A stretch of DNA of 64,000 bases from Paludibacteraceae bacterium (GCA_017450435.1 JAFSTO010000030.1:1-64000); one strand, 5' to 3'; positions 16,833 through 27,030 are shown, numbered from the stretch's first letter. Translations and numbers: made by a program. The notes: generated by a model from the sequence alone, not told the origin.

Positions 16833-17501
16833 ATGGACGCACGACACATACTTGATTTTATCAGCCGACTGACGGCAAACAACAACCGCGAATGGTTTAA
16901 CGAGCATAAAGAGGAGTATCTTGCCGTCAAAGCCGACTTGGAGCAGTTCACTGCGAAGTGGATAGCCGCCATGGCAGATGTGGACCCGCAACTCGCTGTT
17001 CTCACACCTAAAGATTGCATGTATCGTATCTACCGCGACACACGTTTCTCTGCAAACAAACTGCCATATAAAGACTGGATAGGGATTATTCTTGCCCCGC
17101 ATGGCGGCAGAAAGTCACGACATAGTTGTTATTACCTGCACTTTCAACCCGGACAGTGTATGTTCGCCGGAGGCATGTGGTGCCCGGAGCCGGATACAAT
17201 AAAAGCACTAAGAAGAGACATCTACGACGACTACGAAGAACTGGAAGAATTATTCGCACGCGGAGACGTGAAACCATATTTCACTTCATTTGACACTGAC
17301 GGACAACTAAAGAAAGTGCCGGCACCTTATCCCAAGGATTTTCCACACCCGACGTGGATTGCACGCAACTCCTTCACGTTCAGCATCGCTATCACTGACA
17401 AACAAATATGTTCCAAACAATTCTTCAGCCACCTGATGAATCTCTGCCGAGCCGCGCAACCGATAAACACTTTCCTCGACTACACGCTTGACAACTTGTA
17501 G
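16833..17501 (+). CDS. DUF2461 domain-containing protein
   Basis: The product is 222 residues without a signal peptide. The family features are all present: 'NNNREWFNEHKEEYLAVK' near the N-terminus, 'MYRIYRDTRFSANKLPYKDWIG', 'YYLHFQPGQCMFAGGMWCPEPD' and 'PKDFPHPTWIARNSF'. This conserved cytosolic family has no established function. It follows lemA by 29 bp and is probably the third gene of that unit, ended by the hairpin at 17521. Confidence 0.9.
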   Translation: MDARHILDFISRLTANNNREWFNEHKEEYLAVKADLEQFTAKWIAAMADVDPQLAVLTPKDCMYRIYRDTRFSANKLPYKDWIGIILAPHGGRKSRHSCYYLHFQPGQCMFAGGMWCPEPDTIKALRRDIYDDYEELEELFARGDVKPYFTSFDTDGQLKKVPAPYPKDFPHPTWIARNSFTFSIAITDKQICSKQFFSHLMNLCRAAQPINTFLDYTLDNL

Positions 17502-17520
17502 AGATAACGGTTATTTTTTC

Positions 17521-17554
17521 ATCCCCCTATCTGCACACACGTAGGTAGGGGGAT
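17521..17554 (+). terminator. Intrinsic terminator after DUF2461
   Basis: An approximately 12-bp stem with a five-C/five-G core (arms 17521-17532 and 17543-17554) is followed by TTGTTT, 19 bp after the stop codon. It separates the TPM-lemA-DUF2461 unit from the PUL. Confidence 0.75.
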
Positions 17555-17621
17555 TTGTTTACATAAACATATCTCAAGTAAAACACAACTGCAAATTCTG
17601 CACTATAAAAAGAAGTTTTAT

Positions 17622-17655
17622 CAAAAAACAAACATATCTTACCAAAAAACAAACA
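17622..17655 (+). repeat. 21-bp-spaced direct repeat upstream of the PUL promoter (candidate activator site)
   Basis: CAAAAAACAAACA occurs at 17622-17634 and again at 17643-17655, exactly 21 bp apart start to start. The second copy ends 20 bp before the -7 box at 17676, at the place of a missing -33 box. This geometry is what an AraC-type activator site would show; the assignment is inference. Confidence 0.55.
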
Positions 17656-17675
17656 CATAAGTAATAAAATTGCAG

Positions 17676-17683
17676 TACCTTTG
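17676..17683 (+). promoter_or_regulatory. -7 box of the PUL promoter
   Basis: TACCTTTG matches the Bacteroidetes -7 element, 25 bp before the ATG of the first beta-helix gene. There is no TTG at the expected -33 distance; that place is filled by the direct repeat at 17643-17655. Confidence 0.6.
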
Positions 17684-17707
17684 CAAAGTGAAAGAAATAA
17701 TCTTACC

Positions 17708-19651
17708 ATGAATAAACATATTTCATATCTAATCTGCCTGTTTTTATCTACTATTGTCTTATCAGCAAGGTCTTCGCTTCGCTTGATTCCCGCATTCGAG
17801 ACTTGCAGTTACTACCTTAGCGACATAGGAGGCGATAGCGTAATAATACACTATCGTCAAAAAAATAATATTGCATGGCAAGAGGCTTATCCGCCCTTTT
17901 ATGATTCCGTGAAAAATGAGTATCGTGGCAGTCTCGTACGACTCACACCGGCATGTACATACGAAATAAATTGTATATGCGGTAAAGATACTATCTCTTC
18001 AGAATTCACAACATGGTCAGACTACACACCGATTGCACGACACATCAAATTAAGTAGTGTAAAAAAACAATCAGACGGACATATACTATTAAGTGGCATT
18101 CATGGTAGCGAGAGCGGTTGGATTGCTATTGATTGCAAACACCCGTTTAATTATACAGGTGAGGCTGATGTGGCACTTTTTATTGACGACTGCAGTTATC
18201 TAATTTTCAACAATCTTGTAATCACCGGAGGTCAGCGCCATGCTATCAAAACCGGAAAACATGCGGAAAACATCCGCTTCGTCAACTGCGACATCAGCCA
18301 TTGGGGGCGTATTCCTGCAACACAAGACTCTGTCGGACACTATCTTGACTCTCTCGGTCAGCCAATCAACAACGACGCCGGCATTTGTATATACAAGTCA
18401 CGCAATATTGTTATAGAACGCTCATATATTCACGATTCCAACGGAAAAACCAACACATGGAACGGCACTATAGAATTGGGCGAATTTGCCGGACGAGAAT
18501 ACACATTTTCTCACCCGCAAGGACCTAATGCTATATATGTAATGCAAGCACGTGGTGGAATAGTTATACGCCACAACGACCTTGTTGGAAGTCAGCTCCA
18601 CCGATATAACGACCCTATTGAAGCTTGGCAGAATAGAGATATTGACGGTGGCATAGCATGCGATGCTGATGTATATGGTAACATGATTGCTTTCGGGCAA
18701 GACGATGGTATAGAGCTTGACGGAGGACAATGCAACGTGCGGCTGTTTGACAATCGAATAGAACAGGTATATTGCGGCATTAGCACCGCCCCAAATCGCA
18801 AAGGACCAAGCTACATTTTCAACAACCTTCTATGGAATATGAGCAACTCGCTCGGCAATACCGGTAATGCCGTTAAAAACGGCGGTGGAGACACCTTTAC
18901 ACAAGGAAGACAATATCTTTTTCATAATACCATCGTTCATACAGGGGGCGGAATAGCCGGAGTCGGCTACGGAAAAGACTCTAACCGAGAATTATTCATC
19001 GCAACACTTCGAAATAACATCATCCTTTCTCTACGTTCCGACAAAAGCAGTGAGCGCAAAGGATTTTGCATTTACGACCCACATCTTAATTCTGCCTGCG
19101 ATTTCGATTATGATTACCTCGGCAACATCTGCAACAGAAGCAGTCGTGGAACGATACACGCCTACGAAGGAGCAGAACAACATGCCATGTACGGCAGACC
19201 GGCTTTCAACAATATGCAACAAGCCGTGTTTACACTTGACCAACGTGATAAAAATATCGGGAAAGGGGTGTATTTACCAGGATTCAGCAGCAACACCAAC
19301 CATCCCACGGCAGGAGCCTTCGAATATGGGGCAAGTTCGCTTACGCCACAACGACCTGTAGATTGGGAAGCCGATAAATATTGCGTAACGCTTATTGATG
19401 AACAAGAGCAACATGTGAAGATTAGTATCGGAAAAATAGCTTGTAAGCAATATACCATCCGCATGGCCGAAGACATGCAACCATGGCTGGTAATAAAGAC
19501 TAACGCACGAAAATTAAAAGCAAATTCCGAACTCATTATAACCTTCCAAAAGAAAAAGACTAAAACACCATATCATCAGACGGGCATTGTCTTTGTTCGC
19601 CTTTCAAACGGTTACTCTTTACCTATCACAGTTAATACACCTATGCTATGA
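17708..19651 (+). CDS. Secreted right-handed beta-helix protein, PUL gene 1
   Basis: The product is 647 residues from ATG 17708 (MNKHISYLICLFL), which begins a signal peptide ending near 'LSARS'. Residues ~25-110 look like a fibronectin-III-type sandwich ('TYEINCICGKDTISSEFTTWSD'). The rest has beta-helix rungs such as 'YLIFNNLVITGGQRHAIKTG', 'NIVIERSYIHDSNG' and 'FGQDDGIELDGGQCNVRLFDNRIEQ'. It resembles pectate-lyase-fold enzymes or sugar-binding proteins, but I cannot assign a catalytic family. It is clearly paralogous to the next gene, which it overlaps by ATGA, but it lacks the C-terminal T9SS domain that the neighbour has. Confidence 0.8.
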   Translation: MNKHISYLICLFLSTIVLSARSSLRLIPAFETCSYYLSDIGGDSVIIHYRQKNNIAWQEAYPPFYDSVKNEYRGSLVRLTPACTYEINCICGKDTISSEFTTWSDYTPIARHIKLSSVKKQSDGHILLSGIHGSESGWIAIDCKHPFNYTGEADVALFIDDCSYLIFNNLVITGGQRHAIKTGKHAENIRFVNCDISHWGRIPATQDSVGHYLDSLGQPINNDAGICIYKSRNIVIERSYIHDSNGKTNTWNGTIELGEFAGREYTFSHPQGPNAIYVMQARGGIVIRHNDLVGSQLHRYNDPIEAWQNRDIDGGIACDADVYGNMIAFGQDDGIELDGGQCNVRLFDNRIEQVYCGISTAPNRKGPSYIFNNLLWNMSNSLGNTGNAVKNGGGDTFTQGRQYLFHNTIVHTGGGIAGVGYGKDSNRELFIATLRNNIILSLRSDKSSERKGFCIYDPHLNSACDFDYDYLGNICNRSSRGTIHAYEGAEQHAMYGRPAFNNMQQAVFTLDQRDKNIGKGVYLPGFSSNTNHPTAGAFEYGASSLTPQRPVDWEADKYCVTLIDEQEQHVKISIGKIACKQYTIRMAEDMQPWLVIKTNARKLKANSELIITFQKKKTKTPYHQTGIVFVRLSNGYSLPITVNTPML

Positions 19652-21948
19652 AACGAGTCTTATTATCTACTATCATCATTCTTGCAGTCATTCCGGTCAT
19701 GGCGTCTTCGCTGGAATTGTATCCCACATTTGAGAACTGCAGTTTCTATTTTATTCCGGACACACAATACGCCGTTACCCCTTGCTGGAACACTGATAGT
19801 ATTATTCGTGTGCAGTATCGCGTAACAGGTACGGAAGAATGGATGAGTGCCTATCGCCCGGTATATGACAGTAACAAACAACAATTTCGAGGCTCATTGT
19901 TTCATTTGCATGAAAACACATCCTACGATGTCGTTGTATGCTCTCGCAATGAAAACGGCTGGCACCCCATTGCCTCCGGCTCATTCCTGACTTGGCAAGA
20001 CAATCCGCCACTCAAGAAAACACTTAAGCTTAGCTTGCTCGGAGCTTACAAAGCAGGGCAACCGTTAGTACTAAATGCGATGAAAGGGACAGCTGACGGC
20101 TGGATAAAGGTGGTGGGAGATGTGCCGGTTAATGCCGGTAGCACTGCCGACAACGCCATCAACATAACCAATTGTGAATATCTCATTCTGGAGGGTTTCA
20201 CGGTCAAGGGAGGACGAATCAACGGCATCAATATCGATCAGTCATGTCGCAACATCCGCCTTATCGGCGCCGACATTTCTGAATGGGGAAGAATACCTGT
20301 GGACCAAGTGTATCTGGATGATAAGACTAATTATCCCGAATCAAAATACAAAAACTACGATGCCACTTACCTCGACTCACGCAAAGAACTTATCCGAAAC
20401 GATGCAGGAATATGTATTGTCACTAATGCTAACGACGAAAGTCGCACACGCTTCAATTTCGTAATTGAGCGCTGCTATATCCACGACCAAAACGGTTATG
20501 CTAACCCTTGGTATGGTACACGTCTCTTCGGAACAGGCGCCGGTGTACCTTTCACCTTCAAACATCCACAAGGACCACATGCCATGTATGTCAGAAGTGC
20601 CGGTAGTGTTGTGGTCAGATATAATGATTTTGCCGGAGCAGATATCAAACGGCTGCACGATGCATGCGGCGGTATGGATAATGGTAAGCCACTTGGCGGA
20701 TGGTATCGAGACACTGATATCTATGGTAACTATTTTGGTTTTGGTCAGGACGATGGTATCGAACTTGACGGAAGTCAAATGAACGTACGGCTATATGATA
20801 ATCGCATTGAGCAGTTTCGTTGCGGAGTTAGCGCTGCTCCTTGTCTCGCAGGACCGGCATATATAATAGGAAACATTGTGGCTGATTTAGGCGACTCAGA
20901 ACGTGACCACGGCGCAGCAATGAAAAACGGAGGCGGAGACACTTATTCAAAAGGGCTGATACATTATCTGCATAACACTATTTACGTCAATGCCAGTTGT
21001 ATCGCCTCTGTTGGATATGGTTCCGATAGTAATCAGGGAATGTTTCAAGGTTTTACCAGAAACAATATCCTTTATTGCACCGTAAAAAACAACAACTATG
21101 GCGGCAACTGCATTCATGAAACCGCCACTCATCCAAACTGCAGTTACGATTACGATTTCCTTACCAATTCCAAACAAAGCGGCAGGCAAGGAGTGGTATA
21201 TGTACAAGCACCCAATAGTGAACAACATGCCATCAAAGGTGACCCGGCGTTCACAGACCTTGATCACAGGGTGTTCACACTAACCTCCAATAGTCCGGCA
21301 CGCGGACAAGGGCAACACCTGGACGGCATATCAGACACACTACATCCTGATATGGGCGCCTTCGCTTATGGAGAAACAACTCTCTATCCCAAACGACCAT
21401 TGTTTGTTGAAGCAGATAAGTATCAATTGCGTATTAACCCGCATGGATACGCCTGCTTTACACTCACGTCAATATCAGACGACGACCTGTCATTCCGTAT
21501 CTGCTCAAACAAAGAAATGCAGACTTGGCTCACTACAGACCAATCTGACAGCTGTTTTCTCGCTGCCGGAGCAACGACAAATGTTATCCTTCATGCTGAG
21601 GTCACATCTGCTTATACAAAACTGCCTAAAGGAGTAATTTTTGTACGTTTTAATAACGGATATTCCATTCCGATTAGTATTGTTGCAGATAATGCCGAGC
21701 CACAACGGCTGACACTTTCCATTGATAACTTAAGTTTATCAAATATTTATCTACTTGAAACCCGCCTGCAGGTTGAAACGCCGTGTAGAAACACACTTAT
21801 GATATATAATGCAGTCGGGGCGGAAATGATAACAACAACTATAGAAAGCGGTGTAACCGAAATTGATATAAGCAGCCTTCCGACAGGAGTGTATTTGGCG
21901 ACAATTGGTAATACACGATATAAATTCATTCGCACTATAAACAAATGA
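19648..21948 (+). CDS. Secreted right-handed beta-helix protein with T9SS sorting domain, PUL gene 2
   Basis: The product is 766 residues with a signal peptide (MKRVLLSTIIILAVIPVMAS). It has the same architecture as gene 1: a fibronectin-III-like N-domain, then a beta-helix with shared blocks such as 'FGQDDGIELDGSQMNVRLYDNRIEQ', 'MKNGGGDTYSKGLIHYLHNTIY' and 'SVGYGSDSNQGMF'. After a region matching the end of gene 1 ('KGVIFVRFNNGYSIPISI') it adds about 80 residues ending 'MIYNAVGAEMIT...LPTGVYLATIG', a type A T9SS sorting domain. It may be a polysaccharide lyase or hydrolase of the pectate-lyase fold. Its start overlaps the stop of gene 1 and its stop overlaps the SusC start. Confidence 0.82.
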   Translation: MKRVLLSTIIILAVIPVMASSLELYPTFENCSFYFIPDTQYAVTPCWNTDSIIRVQYRVTGTEEWMSAYRPVYDSNKQQFRGSLFHLHENTSYDVVVCSRNENGWHPIASGSFLTWQDNPPLKKTLKLSLLGAYKAGQPLVLNAMKGTADGWIKVVGDVPVNAGSTADNAINITNCEYLILEGFTVKGGRINGINIDQSCRNIRLIGADISEWGRIPVDQVYLDDKTNYPESKYKNYDATYLDSRKELIRNDAGICIVTNANDESRTRFNFVIERCYIHDQNGYANPWYGTRLFGTGAGVPFTFKHPQGPHAMYVRSAGSVVVRYNDFAGADIKRLHDACGGMDNGKPLGGWYRDTDIYGNYFGFGQDDGIELDGSQMNVRLYDNRIEQFRCGVSAAPCLAGPAYIIGNIVADLGDSERDHGAAMKNGGGDTYSKGLIHYLHNTIYVNASCIASVGYGSDSNQGMFQGFTRNNILYCTVKNNNYGGNCIHETATHPNCSYDYDFLTNSKQSGRQGVVYVQAPNSEQHAIKGDPAFTDLDHRVFTLTSNSPARGQGQHLDGISDTLHPDMGAFAYGETTLYPKRPLFVEADKYQLRINPHGYACFTLTSISDDDLSFRICSNKEMQTWLTTDQSDSCFLAAGATTNVILHAEVTSAYTKLPKGVIFVRFNNGYSIPISIVADNAEPQRLTLSIDNLSLSNIYLLETRLQVETPCRNTLMIYNAVGAEMITTTIESGVTEIDISSLPTGVYLATIGNTRYKFIRTINK

Positions 21949-24900
21949 AAAAACTATTTTTCACCCTCATACTTGCCGTGTCCTGTCTATTAGCGGTAGC
22001 AGAAGACATAACCATAACCGGCACCGTCATTGATAATGATGGCGTTCCCCTTGTGGGAGCCACCATCTTGGTTAAAGGCACCTCTCTCGGCACTGTGACG
22101 GACATTGACGGACACTTTACCATTGCCGTCCCTGCCGACGCTAAAATGATTGTCGTATCAATGGTCGGTATGGAAACACAAGAGGTAATGCTCAACCATA
22201 AAAAAACCAACTATGCCATACGCCTTGCCGAAAATACCGAGGTGCTTGAAGATGTTGTGGTAATAGGATACACTACCGTACAAAAACGCGACTTGACAGG
22301 CTCTGTGTCTTCTGTGAGTGGAAAAACGCTATCTTCCATTCCAATTGCCAATACCGAGTCCGCTCTTGCCGGACGAATGGCGGGCGTACACGTTATTGTG
22401 GCAGACGGTGCACCTGATGCCGACGTTCAAATACGAGTCAGAGGTGGAGGCTCCATCACGCAGGACAATAATCCTCTTTATATTGTGGATGGGTTTCCAA
22501 TGGATAATATATCTGATATATCCGCATCCGACATTGAGTCAATTGATGTTCTGAAGGATGCTTCTGCCACTGCTATATACGGAGCACGAGGGGCTAATGG
22601 AGTTGTAATAATCACCACTAAGTCTGCTAAAGCCGGCAGAACACAAGTCAGTTATAACGGTTATTTCCAAACCAAACATGCTACAAAAAAATACGATGTC
22701 CTTAATTCATACGAATACGTCAAATTACAGTATGAGCTCAACCACCTCAAGTACAATGGGGAAATGAATAGTTTTATATCCATGTTCGGCGATACTGACG
22801 ACTATGATATTTACAAACTCATTCCTGCCCGCGATAGTCAAGATGAGATGTATGGTCGTTGGGCAATAGGACACTCACATAACCTCAGTATCAATGGAGG
22901 AAACGATAAAACAAAGTTCAACGTTAGCTTCACTTACCTTAACGAAGAGGGCGTTATGCGTAACTCTTCACAAGAGCGATATAACCTCAACTTCAAACTC
23001 AACCACGACTTTTTTAATCGTCTTCGTCTTGACCTTTCAGCATATTATACCAACAGCACCGTCTATGGTGCAGGTACATCAGGCAACTCTGCTACACAAA
23101 TAAAAAACGCAGTCAGTTTCAGACCGGTACTCGGGAAAAACAGCTACGCCGGTGAAGATATCAGTTTATCACAGGATGACTATGAGGATATTGAAGCCCA
23201 GAGCGAACTTTATGATCCTATTACCCTGATTGACCAAGACTATAAACGCCGGCGGCGCTCCGAACTAAACGCTAACGTTGCTCTTACTTGGAAGATTATT
23301 AAACACCTTAACTGGAAAAGTGAATTTGGCATTATGTCCTCCACACAGGAGACACGTCGTTTCTATGGTCCCATCACTTCTACAGGTCGAAGCAACGGAC
23401 GACTTCCCGTTGCAGAACTGAGTAATCAAAGCAAACCTCGTTGGCGTACTGCGCACACACTTAGCTATAAACAAACCATCAACAAAATTCACAATATCAA
23501 CGTTGTTGTCGGCTTTGAAGCGACATCGCAAAAACAACAGCAAGTCATTAGTATCACCCGTCTTCTTCCTGCGGATATACAACCAGAGGAGGCGTTTTCT
23601 CGCATGCAGTTCGGCTCTCAGGAATACACCACCACACTTGTCAATCCCGACACGAGACTGGCCTCATTCTTCGGACGCGCACAGTACACACTTATGGACC
23701 GCTATCTATTTACAGCAACCATTCGCGCAGACGGTAGTAGCAAGTTCGCTAAAGGTCATCGCTGGGGCGTGTTTCCTTCCGGCGCCTTTGCATGGCGCTT
23801 GTCCGGCGAGGATTGGATGCAACCTGCTTCACAATGGCTTGACGACCTAAAACTACGCATAAGCTATGGAGCTGCCGGTAATAACCGCATTGATGACGAC
23901 CTGTGGAGAAAAACATACATAGGAACGGTAAGTAAACCTTACGCGGGATTTGGAAATAATCCGACATTGTACTACACCTCATCATCCGACCTGCTTACCA
24001 ATCCGGACCTTAAATGGGAGACAACCGTAACACGCAATGCCGGATTTGACATCGCTCTCTTCAGAAGCAGACTAACCGCCAACTTCGATATTTATTACAA
24101 TACTACGCGCGACCTGCTTCTACAGTCCATCATCCCGGAGAGCACAGGCTACAGCGAACAGCAAAAAAACATCGGTCAGACGTCTAACCGCGGACTGGAA
24201 CTAACCATAAACGGAGTTATTGTAGAAAAGAAAAACTGGTCACTATCTGTCGGTTTCAACATCGGCACTAATTGCAATAGAGTAGACAAATTAGTAGATA
24301 ATGAAATGGTGTTCTACCGTAGTGATTGGGCTTCCGGTTTGAGAGAATCTGACGACTTCATACTGAAGGTAGGTGAACCTACAGGCCTCATTTACGGCTA
24401 TATCACAGACGGTTTCTATACGGTTGATGATTATGATATTGTAGATGGACAATGGGTGCTGAAAGACGGTGTCGCCAATGACCAAAACATTGTTGATTCA
24501 CATTGGTCCGTTAACATGGCACCCGGCATGCCTAATCCTGGAACACTCAAGCTTCGTGATCTTGACGGTGACGGGGTTATAACTAAAGACGGCGACCGCA
24601 CCGTAATCGGTAATACCAGTCCTAAATGTAACGGAGGATTTAATATCAATGCTAAAATGCACGGTGTGGATATTTCGGCATTCTTCACTTGGAGTTATGG
24701 TAATCAAGTGTATAACGCTAACAACATACAGTTCTCCACTTATTGGAAAAAGAATTACCACAACATGCTTTCAGCCTTTGACTCTGCCCATCGCTTTCGC
24801 TACATTGACGACGATTTCCGGCCGGTGACCGACCCCGACGCACTGAGAGCCCTCAATCAAAACGCCACACTATGGAACCCAGGAATGAAAGTACCTGTTT

Positions 24901-25169
24901 TACACTCATGGGCTATTGAGGACGGCTCATTCCTACGACTCAGTAACCTTGTCTTGGGTTACACCCTACCTGACAAAGTGCTAAAAAAAATGCACATGTC
25001 CACTCTACGTTTCTATGGCACCGTAAACAACGTGTTCTGCCTAACCAAATATTCAGGTTTTGACCCCGAAGTCAACACCCGCACCGCCACACCTCTCACC
25101 CCGGGCGTCGATTACTCATCGTATCCCAAAGCACGCTCATTCACCGTCGGCATAAACGCAACATTCTAA
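21945..25169 (+). CDS. SusC/RagA family TonB-linked outer membrane protein
   Basis: The product is 1,074 residues. A signal peptide is followed by a carboxypeptidase-D regulatory-like domain (residues ~22-100, 'ITGTVIDNDGVPLVGATILVKG'), then the plug with the SusC hallmark 'IESIDVLKDASATAIYGARGANGVVIITTK', then a TonB-dependent beta-barrel ending 'RSFTVGINATF'. It imports oligosaccharides across the outer membrane, with SusD as lid. The ATG overlaps the stop of the beta-helix gene (ATGA), and the SusD gene follows after 18 bp. The specific glycan is inferred only from neighbouring enzymes. Confidence 0.96.
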   Translation: MKKLFFTLILAVSCLLAVAEDITITGTVIDNDGVPLVGATILVKGTSLGTVTDIDGHFTIAVPADAKMIVVSMVGMETQEVMLNHKKTNYAIRLAENTEVLEDVVVIGYTTVQKRDLTGSVSSVSGKTLSSIPIANTESALAGRMAGVHVIVADGAPDADVQIRVRGGGSITQDNNPLYIVDGFPMDNISDISASDIESIDVLKDASATAIYGARGANGVVIITTKSAKAGRTQVSYNGYFQTKHATKKYDVLNSYEYVKLQYELNHLKYNGEMNSFISMFGDTDDYDIYKLIPARDSQDEMYGRWAIGHSHNLSINGGNDKTKFNVSFTYLNEEGVMRNSSQERYNLNFKLNHDFFNRLRLDLSAYYTNSTVYGAGTSGNSATQIKNAVSFRPVLGKNSYAGEDISLSQDDYEDIEAQSELYDPITLIDQDYKRRRRSELNANVALTWKIIKHLNWKSEFGIMSSTQETRRFYGPITSTGRSNGRLPVAELSNQSKPRWRTAHTLSYKQTINKIHNINVVVGFEATSQKQQQVISITRLLPADIQPEEAFSRMQFGSQEYTTTLVNPDTRLASFFGRAQYTLMDRYLFTATIRADGSSKFAKGHRWGVFPSGAFAWRLSGEDWMQPASQWLDDLKLRISYGAAGNNRIDDDLWRKTYIGTVSKPYAGFGNNPTLYYTSSSDLLTNPDLKWETTVTRNAGFDIALFRSRLTANFDIYYNTTRDLLLQSIIPESTGYSEQQKNIGQTSNRGLELTINGVIVEKKNWSLSVGFNIGTNCNRVDKLVDNEMVFYRSDWASGLRESDDFILKVGEPTGLIYGYITDGFYTVDDYDIVDGQWVLKDGVANDQNIVDSHWSVNMAPGMPNPGTLKLRDLDGDGVITKDGDRTVIGNTSPKCNGGFNINAKMHGVDISAFFTWSYGNQVYNANNIQFSTYWKKNYHNMLSAFDSAHRFRYIDDDFRPVTDPDALRALNQNATLWNPGMKVPVLHSWAIEDGSFLRLSNLVLGYTLPDKVLKKMHMSTLRFYGTVNNVFCLTKYSGFDPEVNTRTATPLTPGVDYSSYPKARSFTVGINATF

Positions 25170-25187
25170 TAACTTAAGTACAAGGTT

Positions 25188-27026
25188 ATGACACGCTATA
25201 GCACATCCTTCATTACGCTCACAGCCGCCTATATCGGCGTGATTGCCGCATGCCTCACATCATGCGATGCCTTTCTCTCTACGGACTCTCCTTCACGACT
25301 CACCGCCGAGACAATGTTCGAGACGGAAGGAGATATGCAAAGAGCGGTATTTGGTATTTATGCCAAGATGTCAGAAGACTTGGTTTACGGACAGAACATT
25401 ACGCTCATAATGGGTTATAACAACGATATTGAGTTCGGACAATGTAATGCCAATACCGACAACACACGACGCGGAATATGGGACTACTCCACCACCTCCA
25501 ACAACGAGATATTACTCTCTTGGGGACCTATCTATTCAGCCATCAACACAGCCAATGAGTGTGTAGAAGGTATAGCCGCCAGTCCTCTGCTTCAAAACTC
25601 AGACTCCACAGCACCCTCTATTGTCAGGCAATTATACGGTGAAGCCAAAGCTTTGCGTGCTCTTCTCTATCTGGACTTGGTTCGTAATTGGGGAGACGTA
25701 CCATTTCTTATTCACGGTACTCGTGCCGGCGATGATTTCTACCGTCCGGTCACCAATCGTGATACCATCCTTGACTTTCTCATCAGCGACCTCATATCTG
25801 CCGAGCCGGCCATGCTCTACGCTTCTGAGCTGAGCGAGACATGTGAGAGAATGAACCGCAGCGCCGTACAAGCACTTATTGCTCGCCTCGCACTCACAAG
25901 AGGCGGCTGGGCACTACGACCGGATTATAACGATCCGGCTTCTCCGGGAACCATGCAACGAGATGAAAACTATCTACACTATTATCGCATTGCCAACACT
26001 TACTGCCGCAAAATACGAGACGACGGACAACATTCGCTTTCTTCATCTTTTGCTGACGTGTTTAGAAATGAATGTCAGGAAATATATCCGGCTTCTGACG
26101 ACATTCTGTTCGAATTTCCGTTTGCAACATCATATAACGGCTACGTCGGAGTTATTATTGGTCACACTATTGAAGGAAGCAGCAATATCCCTTACGGAAA
26201 ATCCGGAGGCTGGTATTACGCCACTTTACCGTATTTCCACTCGTTTGACAATAACGATATTAGGCGTGATGTCACTTGCATCCCGTATAAATGGGAGTGG
26301 AACAATACCACCGGACAGATTGAACAGCGCTTTACATCATGGCGTACCATTTATATAGGCAAATGGAATAAACTGTGGATGAAAACACCGCAAGGAGCCA
26401 ATGTACAATATAGTTCCGGAATCAATTTTCCTATTCTCCGTTATAGCGATGCTCTACTTATGCTGGCAGAAACAGAGAACGAGTTGAACAACGGTCCGAC
26501 AGATGATGCTCGCAGGGCCCTCAAAGAAGTGCGACGTCGTGCATTTACACCAGAATATCAAAGCGCTAAAGTAGATGCTTATGTTGACGGACTCACCTCA
26601 CATAATCAGTTCTTCAGTGCCATTGTTAACGAAAGAGCCTGGGAGTTCGGCGGTGAAAACATACGTAAATACGACCTGATTAGATGGAACCTACTGCGAG
26701 ACAAGCTGATTAGCATGAAGCGTAAGCTGTCTGACATGTACGATAACGGCGAATATCCGCAGTTTGTATATACAAAAAACAATGATGACGGTACACTTTC
26801 GATTCTGAATCTTGACAACACCATGTATAGTACTCCTGCCGGATACACAAGACAACAATGGTGCGATGGCATACAAGACTCCAATGGTGCGCTCAATACT
26901 ACATTCGTCAAATCGTTTAAAGACGAATATATCCGCCGAGACCCGCTCGTGTATATTCTGCCGCTTTACAAAGATGTTATAACAGATAGTCGCGGAGTCC
27001 TAAAAAACTACTACGGACTGCAATAA
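25188..27026 (+). CDS. RagB/SusD family nutrient uptake outer membrane lipoprotein
   Basis: The product is 612 residues. The N-terminus is a lipoprotein signal with the lipid-bearing Cys at residue 26 ('ACLTSCDAFL'). SusD features include 'ETMFETEGDMQRAVFGIY', the TPR-like 'AKALRALLYLDLVRNWGDVPF', 'ILRYSDALLMLAETENEL' and 'INERAWEFGGENIRKYDLIRWN'-type C-terminal helices. It is a surface lipoprotein that caps the SusC pore and binds glycan. It lies 18 bp after susC. Confidence 0.95.
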   Translation: MTRYSTSFITLTAAYIGVIAACLTSCDAFLSTDSPSRLTAETMFETEGDMQRAVFGIYAKMSEDLVYGQNITLIMGYNNDIEFGQCNANTDNTRRGIWDYSTTSNNEILLSWGPIYSAINTANECVEGIAASPLLQNSDSTAPSIVRQLYGEAKALRALLYLDLVRNWGDVPFLIHGTRAGDDFYRPVTNRDTILDFLISDLISAEPAMLYASELSETCERMNRSAVQALIARLALTRGGWALRPDYNDPASPGTMQRDENYLHYYRIANTYCRKIRDDGQHSLSSSFADVFRNECQEIYPASDDILFEFPFATSYNGYVGVIIGHTIEGSSNIPYGKSGGWYYATLPYFHSFDNNDIRRDVTCIPYKWEWNNTTGQIEQRFTSWRTIYIGKWNKLWMKTPQGANVQYSSGINFPILRYSDALLMLAETENELNNGPTDDARRALKEVRRRAFTPEYQSAKVDAYVDGLTSHNQFFSAIVNERAWEFGGENIRKYDLIRWNLLRDKLISMKRKLSDMYDNGEYPQFVYTKNNDDGTLSILNLDNTMYSTPAGYTRQQWCDGIQDSNGALNTTFVKSFKDEYIRRDPLVYILPLYKDVITDSRGVLKNYYGLQ

Positions 27027-27030
27027 CCAA

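Noticed and set aside
17622..17655. CRISPR-like repeat
   Set aside because: Only two short A-rich copies with an 8-bp gap; no array and no cas genes.
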